DNA from: UMGS755 sp045652815
GTDB taxonomy: Bacteria > Bacillota > Clostridia > UBA1381 > UBA9506
Assembly: GCA_045652815.1 (NCBI GenBank)
Contig: JAZOLH010000036.1
Span: 1 to 5,942 of the forward strand
DNA length: 5,942 nucleotides
Direction of reading: 5' to 3'
Shown: positions 1 to 5,788 of the stretch, one piece after another
Layout: the number at the start of each line of letters is the position of its first letter
Numbering within the stretch: position 1 is the first letter of the stretch
Notes under the pieces: model-generated
Database searches by the model: none
What the model saw: only the letters and a program-made list of their open reading frames with translations
What the model was told of the DNA's origin: nothing
Translations under genes and position numbers: made by a program

Positions 1-650
1 TCTTTGGCGAGGGTATTACCGGCGATGCCAAGGCGGCGGTGACGAACGCCGCGGCACGGTATGAGAAAATGGGCGCAAGGCTTGCCGAGGTATCGATGCC
101 CTCTATCGACCACCCTTTGGCGGCTTTCTACGTCATTTCCTCTGCGGAGGCCTCCTCTAACCTCGCCCGCTTTGACGGCGTGCGTTACGGCTACCGTACC
201 GAGGAGTTTGCCGATATTGCAGAACTTTACAAGAAGAGCCGTTCCGAGGGCTTTGGTGCGGAGGTCAAGCACCGCATTATGCTTCGCACCTTTGCACTCT
301 CCTCCGGCTACTACGATGCCTACTATAAAAAGGCATTGCACGTGCGCGCGCTTGTGCGTGCGGACTATGACCGCGTGCTTGAAAAGTGCGACGTCATTCT
401 CTCGCCCGTAGCACCCACCGTTGCCTACAAGATGGGCGAAAAGAGCGCAAATCCGCTTGAAATGTATATGGGCGACGCATACAGCGTACCCGTAAACGTA
501 GCAGGTATTCCTGCACTGGCCCTGCCCTGCGGCACGGGTGAGGGCGGTATGCCCGTTGGCCTTCAGTTGATGGGTAAGCCCTTCTCTGAGGCTCTGCTTT
601 ACCGTGTTGGTGCGGCACTTGAAGATGATATGGGAGGTAAACAGGCATGA
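1..650 (+). CDS. gatA: GatA, Glu-tRNA(Gln)/Asp-tRNA(Asn) amidotransferase subunit A, C-terminal part (5' truncated by window edge)
   Basis: GatA is the amidase subunit of GatCAB. It releases ammonia from glutamine (or asparagine), and the ammonia is channelled to GatB to convert Glu-tRNAGln or Asp-tRNAAsn in the cytoplasm. The frame is open from base 3 to the TGA at 648-650, giving 215 residues of a protein usually about 480-490 long. The ATG at 39 is internal, because family-like sequence (FGEGITGDAKAAV) precedes it. Recognisable family blocks are SSAEASSNLARFDGVRYGYR, then EGFGAEVKHRIMLRTFALSSGYYDAYYKKA, then the C-terminal SVPVNVAGIPALALPCG and GMPVGLQLMGKPF. The Ser-Ser-Lys catalytic triad of amidase-signature enzymes lies upstream, outside the window, so activity cannot be judged. 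The last base pairs overlap the gatB start (ATGA). GC is high (about 56% by hand count) with AAG and GAG preferred, unlike genes further right. gatC is expected upstream but not seen. Confidence 0.96.
   Translation, partial: FGEGITGDAKAAVTNAAARYEKMGARLAEVSMPSIDHPLAAFYVISSAEASSNLARFDGVRYGYRTEEFADIAELYKKSRSEGFGAEVKHRIMLRTFALSSGYYDAYYKKALHVRALVRADYDRVLEKCDVILSPVAPTVAYKMGEKSANPLEMYMGDAYSVPVNVAGIPALALPCGTGEGGMPVGLQLMGKPFSEALLYRVGAALEDDMGGKQA
632..638 (+). promoter_or_regulatory. Ribosome binding site of gatB
   Basis: GGGAGGT lies inside the end of gatA, 8 bases before the ATG at 647. It sets the gatB start at the ATGA overlap and implies that gatA and gatB are translationally coupled, as expected for subunits made in equal amounts. 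Confidence 0.8.
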
Positions 651-2092
651 CACTTTACAAGGGTTATGAAATGGTCATCGGTCTTGAGGTTCACGTAGAA
701 TTAAAGACCAAGACCAAGATTTTCTGCTCCTGCCCCACCACCTTTGGTGCGGAGCCCAATACGCAGTGCTGCCCCGTTTGTATGGGTTACCCCGGCACGC
801 TTCCCGTCCTCAACAAAAAGGTGGTTGAGTACGCCGTGAAGGCGGGCCTTGCCACCAACTGCACGATTGCAAACTACTCCAAGCAGGATAGAAAGAACTA
901 TTTCTATCCCGACCTGCCGAAAGCATATCAGATTTCCCAGTTCGACCTGCCTCTGTGTCAGAATGGTTATGTTGACATTCTGGTGGAAGGCGAAACTCGT
1001 CGCATTGGTATCACCCGTATCCACATTGAAGAAGATGCGGGCAAACTGGTGCACGATGACTATGCAAATTGCTCCGTTGCGGACTATAACCGTTGTGGTG
1101 TGCCCCTGATTGAAATCGTAACCGAGCCCGACCTTCGTTCTCCCGAAGAAGCGCGCGTGTTCCTCGAGACCTTAAAATCCATTCTGGAATACACCGAAGT
1201 TTCCGACTGTAAGATGCAGGAAGGTTCTCTGCGTTGTGACGTGAACTTGTCTCTGCGCCCCTTTGGTCAGAAAGAATTCGGTACTCGTTGCGAAATGAAA
1301 AACATCAACTCCTTCCGTGCGGCTGTTCGTTCTATGGAATATGAACAAAAGCGTCAGGCAGAAGTTTTGGATGATGGCGGCGTTGTTGATCAGGAAACCA
1401 GACGTTGGGACGACGTAAAAGGCATCAGCACCGTTATGAGAACAAAAGAAGATGCGCAGGATTACCGCTATTTCCCCGAACCGGACCTGCTTCCCATCAT
1501 CGTATCTGATGAATGGATTGAAGACATCAGAAAGACCATTCCCGAACTGCCCGAACAGAGAAAGGCACGCTATGTGGATAGTTTCGGTCTGCCCGAATAT
1601 GATGCGTTTATCTTAACATCTTCTAAAAAGACTGCAGATTTCTTTGATGAAACCGTAAGTTTAGGCGCAGCCCCCAAAACTGTCAGCAACTGGCTGATGG
1701 GTGACATCGCAAAACTCTTAAATGATTCTGAACGTGAAGCAGGGGATATTCCCTTTGCACCCAGCCACTTAAAATCTCTGATTGCTCTGATTGAAAAAGG
1801 TGCTATCAGTAATAGTGCGGCTAAAAAAGTTCTGAACGAAATGTTTGCAAACCCCGAAGAACCCGAAAAAATCGTGGAACGTTTGGGTCTTGCACAGGTA
1901 TCCGATGAAGGTGCTATCGCACAGATGATTCAGGATGTGCTGGCGCAGAATGCACAGTCTGTTGCCGACTATAAAGCAGGTAAAGACAAGGCTATGGGCT
2001 TCTTGGTTGGTCAGGTTATGAAAGCATCTCGCGGTAAAGCAAATCCGCAGGTAATCAACAAACTCTTAAAAGAAGCGCTGGATAAGGCATGA
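647..2092 (+). CDS. gatB: GatB, Glu-tRNA(Gln)/Asp-tRNA(Asn) amidotransferase subunit B
   Basis: GatB is the kinase/transamidase subunit of GatCAB. It binds the misacylated tRNA, activates the side-chain carboxylate with ATP and transfers ammonia delivered from GatA. The 481 residues match the usual full length of about 475-485. In order: IGLEVHVEL (11-19); a zinc-type cysteine cluster C27-x-C29 and C42-x2-C45 just before GYPGTLPVLN; HIEEDAGK (126-133); the family signature DYNRCGVPLIEI (146-157); GSLRCDVNLSLRP (193-205); EMKNINSF (216-223); RYFPEPDLLP (274-283). The helical linker is followed by the YqeY-like tail with GFLVGQVMKASRGKANPQ (451-468), which contacts tRNA. All expected blocks are intact. 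The start overlaps the gatA stop (ATGA) and has a good ribosome binding site; the stop overlaps the next gene the same way. Composition changes inside the gene: lysine codons up to residue 83 are 8 AAG to 1 AAA, and from residue 92 onward 7 AAG to 21 AAA. Confidence 0.98.
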   Translation: MTLYKGYEMVIGLEVHVELKTKTKIFCSCPTTFGAEPNTQCCPVCMGYPGTLPVLNKKVVEYAVKAGLATNCTIANYSKQDRKNYFYPDLPKAYQISQFDLPLCQNGYVDILVEGETRRIGITRIHIEEDAGKLVHDDYANCSVADYNRCGVPLIEIVTEPDLRSPEEARVFLETLKSILEYTEVSDCKMQEGSLRCDVNLSLRPFGQKEFGTRCEMKNINSFRAAVRSMEYEQKRQAEVLDDGGVVDQETRRWDDVKGISTVMRTKEDAQDYRYFPEPDLLPIIVSDEWIEDIRKTIPELPEQRKARYVDSFGLPEYDAFILTSSKKTADFFDETVSLGAAPKTVSNWLMGDIAKLLNDSEREAGDIPFAPSHLKSLIALIEKGAISNSAAKKVLNEMFANPEEPEKIVERLGLAQVSDEGAIAQMIQDVLAQNAQSVADYKAGKDKAMGFLVGQVMKASRGKANPQVINKLLKEALDKA

Positions 2093-2589
2093 GAGTCCAT
2101 ATAAGTGAGCTTTACAAGAGCATTTATAAAAAGTTTGACGACTTAACGCCCATTCCTTTTGATTGCGGCGAAATGTGCGGCAAACTCTGTTGCCAAGGCG
2201 ACAGTGAAAGTGGTATGTATCTCTTTCCCGGTGAAGAAAAACTCTTTATCGGGAAAGAGAACTTTTCCGTTTTTGATACGGATTTTGAAGTTAATGGAAA
2301 ACCGGTGGATTTGGTGGTTTGTCACGGTCCTTGCAAGCGTGATGAACGCCCCTTATCCTGCCGCATTTTCCCTTTGATTCCTTACTATCGAAAAGGGTGT
2401 ACATTAGAAATTATCAATGACCCCCGAGCGTCCATCTGTCCGCTTACGCATCCTGCGGCAGAGGGGTGCATTACAAAGGAATTTAAAAAAGAGGTGGAAA
2501 ACACCTTCCGCCTGCTCCTTAAATTCCCGCAGATAGCGGATTATTTAGATGCGCTGTCTTATATTTTGGATGCCTATAAACCATTGTAA
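2089..2589 (+). CDS. Cysteine-rich YkgJ-like putative zinc/iron-chelating protein of unknown function
   Basis: This is a 166-residue cytoplasmic protein with no signal peptide or membrane segment and ten cysteines. The N-terminal cluster is DCGEMCGKLCC (C26, C30, C34, C35), followed by GMYLFPGEE (42-50). A second cluster, CHGPCKRDERPLSCRIFPL (C78, C82, C91), and single cysteines at 104, 117 and 127 follow; the C-terminal 40 residues look helical. This layout resembles the CxxCxxCC (YkgJ-type) family thought to chelate zinc or iron, but the spacing is C-x3-C-x3-CC, a variant I associate from memory with unnamed clostridial proteins. The biochemical role is unknown. The ATG overlaps the gatB stop (ATGA), no separate strong ribosome binding site is visible, and translation is probably coupled to gatB. 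mnmE follows 15 bases after the stop. The context suggests, but does not prove, a link to tRNA metabolism. The clustered cysteines argue that it is a real gene. Confidence 0.9.
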   Translation: MRVHISELYKSIYKKFDDLTPIPFDCGEMCGKLCCQGDSESGMYLFPGEEKLFIGKENFSVFDTDFEVNGKPVDLVVCHGPCKRDERPLSCRIFPLIPYYRKGCTLEIINDPRASICPLTHPAAEGCITKEFKKEVENTFRLLLKFPQIADYLDALSYILDAYKPL

Positions 2590-2590
2590 C

Positions 2591-2598
2591 AGGAAGTG
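2591..2598 (+). promoter_or_regulatory. Ribosome binding site that decides the mnmE start
   Basis: AGGAAGTG matches 7 of 8 bases of the ideal AGGAGGTG. Its core ends 8 bases before the TTG at 2605. It overlaps the in-frame GTG at 2596, so that GTG is very unlikely to be the start: it would be part of its own binding site with no spacer. Confidence 0.7.
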
Positions 2599-2604
2599 AC
2601 TCTC

Positions 2605-3966
2605 TTGAAAGAAACAACCATCGCAGCTATTGCAACAGCACCCGGGGAGGGTGGTATTTCCGTGATTCGCGTTAGCGGACCGGATGCCACTTTAATTTGC
2701 GACCGTGTTTTTCGCGGCAAAGCAAAACTCTCTGAATGCAAAAGCCATACGCTTCACTTTGGCAAAATCGTGCAAGATGAGTCCGTTTTGGATGAAGTGT
2801 TAGCCGCTGTTATGCTTTCTCCTCGTTCTTATACGGGTGAGGATACAGTTGAAATCAACTGTCACGGCGGCTCCTTCGTCACCCGCAGGGTGTTAGAGGC
2901 AGTTTTATCGGCAGGCGCAACACTTGCCGACCGCGGCGAGTTTACAAAACGTGCCTTTTTAAACGGAAAACTGGATTTATCGCAGGCAGAAGCTGTCATT
3001 GATTTGATTCAGGCAGAATCTGAAACTGCGGTTTCTCTGTCCATCAACCAGTTAAAGGGACGCCTGTCTGAACCCATCGCATCTATGCGTCAGGAAATTC
3101 TGCATCTTGCCGCAGGTCTTGACGTGATGGCGGATTATCCTGAGGAAGATGTGGAAGAAACCACGACTCAGGAAACCGAAAACACATTGAACAGAATGAT
3201 GGTTAGCCTCCAAACAATGGTGGGCGAAGCCGACCGTGGCAGATTGCTCAGAGAAGGCATTAACACCGCCATCGTAGGCAAACCCAATGTGGGCAAATCC
3301 TCTCTTTTGAACAGTTTATCAGGCACAGACCGTGCCATTGTAACAGGGGAGGCGGGCACCACTCGCGACGTGATTGAAGAACACGTGCGACTGGGTAAAT
3401 TACGCCTGAACCTCTTTGATACAGCGGGCATTCGTGATGAGGCAGAAACCATTGAAGCCATCGGCATCAAAAAGGCGAAAGAATGCTTAGAAACTGCGGA
3501 TTTGGTTCTGTTCGTATTGGATATATCCCGCGAAATTAACGAAGAAGATACAGCTATTTTTGAGCTTTTAAAAGATAAGAAAACCATTTTGGTTTTGAAT
3601 AAATCAGACCTGCCAAAAGTGGCAAACCTGCCCGAAGATATTGCAAAACTCCCGCAGGTTTCTATGTCTGCTAAGTATGACGAAGGTCTGGATGAACTGG
3701 CGCGCGTTGCTGAAGAACTTTTGGCTCTTGGTGAAATCACACGTCGTCAGGATGCAACTGTTGTGAATATGCGTCATAAAAAGGCGATAGAGGAGGCCTA
3801 TAACGCCCTGTCTCACGCTCTTGTGACGTTAAAAGGCGGAATGCCTTTAGATCTATTGTCAGTTGATCTGCGCGAAGCCATGGAAACTCTCGGCACCATC
3901 ACAGGCCAGAGTGTTTCCGATGAAATTGTGGATGAAATTTTCTCCCGTTTTTGTCTGGGCAAGTAG
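2605..3966 (+). CDS. mnmE: MnmE, tRNA uridine-34 5-carboxymethylaminomethyl modification GTPase
   Basis: MnmE (TrmE) works with MnmG on the wobble uridine of tRNAs reading NNA/NNG codons, using GTP and a folate-derived one-carbon unit. Counting from the TTG start the protein has 453 residues, the normal length, and begins MKETTIAAIATAPGEGG as in the family. The N-terminal folate-binding domain contains SYTGEDTVEINCHGG (about 75-89). The helical domain is split by the inserted G domain. The G domain has the P-loop GKPNVGKS (225-232), TTRD (252-255), DTAG (272-275), NKSD (332-335) and SAK (355-357). The protein ends FCLGK, with the conserved cysteine at 450 of the family's C-terminal CxGK motif (usually CIGK). 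All functional motifs are present. A GTG nine bases upstream is in frame but poorly placed. The stop is TAG. mnmG, its usual partner and common neighbour, is absent here, so this copy lies outside the classic rpmH-rnpA-yidC-jag-mnmE-mnmG arrangement. Confidence 0.97.
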   Translation: MKETTIAAIATAPGEGGISVIRVSGPDATLICDRVFRGKAKLSECKSHTLHFGKIVQDESVLDEVLAAVMLSPRSYTGEDTVEINCHGGSFVTRRVLEAVLSAGATLADRGEFTKRAFLNGKLDLSQAEAVIDLIQAESETAVSLSINQLKGRLSEPIASMRQEILHLAAGLDVMADYPEEDVEETTTQETENTLNRMMVSLQTMVGEADRGRLLREGINTAIVGKPNVGKSSLLNSLSGTDRAIVTGEAGTTRDVIEEHVRLGKLRLNLFDTAGIRDEAETIEAIGIKKAKECLETADLVLFVLDISREINEEDTAIFELLKDKKTILVLNKSDLPKVANLPEDIAKLPQVSMSAKYDEGLDELARVAEELLALGEITRRQDATVVNMRHKKAIEEAYNALSHALVTLKGGMPLDLLSVDLREAMETLGTITGQSVSDEIVDEIFSRFCLGK

Positions 3967-4012
3967 TCTAAACAAAGCGGTGCGTGAGTAAAATAAATTA
4001 ATGGTTAAACCC

Positions 4013-4020
4013 GAGGAGGG
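4013..4020 (+). promoter_or_regulatory. Strong ribosome binding site before the SpoVB-like gene
   Basis: GAGGAGGG contains a perfect AGGAGG (4014-4019). Spacing is only 3 bases to the ATG at 4023 but 9 bases to the in-frame TTG at 4029. The other starts in this window have 8-10 bases after the equivalent core, which favours the TTG. The gap from 3967 that holds this site shows no terminator hairpin and no convincing promoter. Confidence 0.75.
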
Positions 4021-4022
4021 AC

Positions 4023-5771
4023 ATGAATTTGAAAAAACAATCTTACTTAAAAGGCGCCTTTATTTTGGTGGTTGCCAATGCTTTGGTTAAGGTGATTGGC
4101 GCTTTGTTTAAAATTCCCCTTGCCAATATCATAGAGGAAGAGGGTATGGCGATTTTTAGTACCGCCTATAATCTCTATGCCTGCATGTTTGTTATTGCAA
4201 CGGCAGGTCTGCCTGTTGCGGTTTCCAAAATGGTGTCGGCAAGTTTGGCTCGTCACAACACCGCCGAAACCAAAAAGATTTTTAAAGCCGCTCTGTTGCT
4301 CCTGACCTTAATCGGTCTGGCAGGCACGCTGGTTTTGGTGTTGGGTGCACGTATTTTTGCAGTACAGATTGTTAATTCTCCCTCGTCTTATTTAAGTATT
4401 ATCGCCATCGCACCTGCCATCTTCTTTGTGGCGGTGTTATCGGCTTTTCGTGGCTTTTTCCAAGGCTTTTCCGATATGCTCCCAACAGCACTTTCTGAGG
4501 TGGCAGAAGCCCTTGGTAAACTGATTATCGGTCTGCTTTTGGCCTATCTTTTAATGCCCACAGGGGTTGTGAACGCCTCTGCCGGTGCGGTTTTGGGCGT
4601 TACAGCCGGCACGTTCTTCGGTTGCATTATTATGGCTGTGACCTATGTGCGTAGAAAGAGCACGATGTATCCTACCACAGTCAGTCTGCAGGAATCCAAA
4701 AGCACCAAAAAGATTTTTGCTGAACTTGCTTATCTTGCCATTCCCATTACCATCGGTGCGGCGGTTACATCTCTCACTAACGTGATTGACGTTGTGATGA
4801 TTCGTAAACGCCTGCAAACCATTATGGTCACTGAGGAAATGTTCAGAACATTAACCGAGTATTACGGACTTTCTGCAAAAGAAGTTATCATCGGTCAGGC
4901 AATGCGCGTTAAACCCTCTGAGATTCTCTATGGTGCCTATTCGGGTTTTGCGATTCCGCTCTTTAACCTGCCGCCTACCATTATTATGTCTCTTTCCATG
5001 AGCGTTGTGCCCTTTATTTCGGCGGCGTTTGCGGTTAAAAATATGGATGAAGTAAAGAAACTATCTGAATCTACACTGCGCATCACATCGCTGTTTGCAC
5101 TGCCTTGTGCGGTGGGACTTTCGGTTTTATCCCAACCAATTTTAGTTTCTATTTATAACAATGCCCGCGCCGCATCAATGCTTGGTATTTTGGGCTTTGC
5201 GGTGATTTTTGTAAGTTTGGTTTCTGTTACAACCGCAATGTTACAAGGGGCAGGACACGTGATGATTCCTGTGCGGAATATGGCCATCGGCGGCGTGGTG
5301 AAAATTGCCACCAACTACTTTATGATTGCGATTCCCGCTCTTAATATCGGTGGTGCACCTATCAGCACAACCCTTTGTTATTTTGTTATTGCAATCTTAA
5401 ATATCCTGAGCGTGAAAAAGATTATGAAGTCTAAACTTACGTTCTCCGGCTTCATTCTGCGCCCTGTGATTGCCACGGGTGTTATGGGCATTGGTGCTTA
5501 TTTTGCCTATCAGTTTGCCGCAGGTCTCATTGGTGCAGAAAGAATCAATCCGATTCTTGATTTTATGCCCCAATTGGCTCCCATCACGCCTGTTGAAAGC
5601 AGTATGCGCCTGAAAATTATGATTGCAATGGGCGTTGCGATTTTAGTTGCTGTTGTGATTTATGCGGTGATGGTATTTGTGCTTCGTCTGATTAAACGGG
5701 ACGATGTTCTGATGCTTCCCAAGGGCGAAAAACTGGCAAAACTCCTTGATAAATTCCATTTACTTTCCTAG
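4023..5771 (+). CDS. SpoVB/YabM/MurJ-like lipid-linked oligosaccharide flippase (MOP superfamily)
   Basis: This is an integral membrane protein of up to 582 residues in the SpoVB/polysaccharide-export branch of the MOP superfamily, which flips lipid-linked sugars or peptidoglycan precursors across the cytoplasmic membrane. About 14 hydrophobic segments can be read, near residues 12-32, 45-68, 88-108, 122-140, 160-178, 185-207, 235-260, 308-335, 352-374, 385-408, 418-436, 445-463, 477-500 and 532-556. Family landmarks are the N-terminal LKGAFILVVANALVKVIG, RGFFQG (143-148), YGAYSGFAIPL (303-313), LQGAG (407-411) and a C-terminal LPKGEK. Two loops look enlarged (about 262-302 and 503-530), making the protein longer than SpoVB (about 520). 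The ATG start is listed, but the TTG at 4029 has better spacing and gives a family-like MKKQSYLKG start. mazG follows 17 bases later, matching the Bacillus yabM-yabN order and suggesting a YabM-type member. The exact substrate cannot be told from sequence. Confidence 0.92.
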   Translation: MNLKKQSYLKGAFILVVANALVKVIGALFKIPLANIIEEEGMAIFSTAYNLYACMFVIATAGLPVAVSKMVSASLARHNTAETKKIFKAALLLLTLIGLAGTLVLVLGARIFAVQIVNSPSSYLSIIAIAPAIFFVAVLSAFRGFFQGFSDMLPTALSEVAEALGKLIIGLLLAYLLMPTGVVNASAGAVLGVTAGTFFGCIIMAVTYVRRKSTMYPTTVSLQESKSTKKIFAELAYLAIPITIGAAVTSLTNVIDVVMIRKRLQTIMVTEEMFRTLTEYYGLSAKEVIIGQAMRVKPSEILYGAYSGFAIPLFNLPPTIIMSLSMSVVPFISAAFAVKNMDEVKKLSESTLRITSLFALPCAVGLSVLSQPILVSIYNNARAASMLGILGFAVIFVSLVSVTTAMLQGAGHVMIPVRNMAIGGVVKIATNYFMIAIPALNIGGAPISTTLCYFVIAILNILSVKKIMKSKLTFSGFILRPVIATGVMGIGAYFAYQFAAGLIGAERINPILDFMPQLAPITPVESSMRLKIMIAMGVAILVAVVIYAVMVFVLRLIKRDDVLMLPKGEKLAKLLDKFHLLS

Positions 5772-5775
5772 AACC

Positions 5776-5781
5776 AGGTGA
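5776..5781 (+). promoter_or_regulatory. Ribosome binding site of mazG
   Basis: AGGTGA matches the 3' half of the ideal AGGAGGTGA and ends 7 bases before the ATG at 5789. It supports 5789 as the intended mazG start, which matters because an in-frame stop follows seven codons later. Confidence 0.6.
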
Positions 5782-5788
5782 ACAAAAG

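Noticed and set aside
61..411. + strand open frame of 116 codons inside gatA
   Set aside because: It is an out-of-frame shadow of gatA, basic and low in structure, as expected from GC-rich out-of-frame translation.
3168..3740. 190-codon open frame on the minus strand
   Set aside because: It lies wholly inside mnmE over the conserved G domain. Its Ser/Arg-rich product looks like reverse translation of mnmE, and no ribosome binding site or family resemblance was seen.
3989..3994. TAAAAT as a possible -10 box before the flippase gene
   Set aside because: No -35-like hexamer lies 16-18 bases upstream (GTCTAA there), and the region is simply AT-rich. Not supportable as a promoter.
4003..4011. 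Small palindrome GGTTAAACC before the flippase
   Set aside because: Arms of four bases occur by chance; it is too short for a terminator and has no T-run.
5772..5788. Terminator between the flippase and mazG
   Set aside because: Seventeen bases with no hairpin or T-run; it holds only the mazG ribosome binding site.
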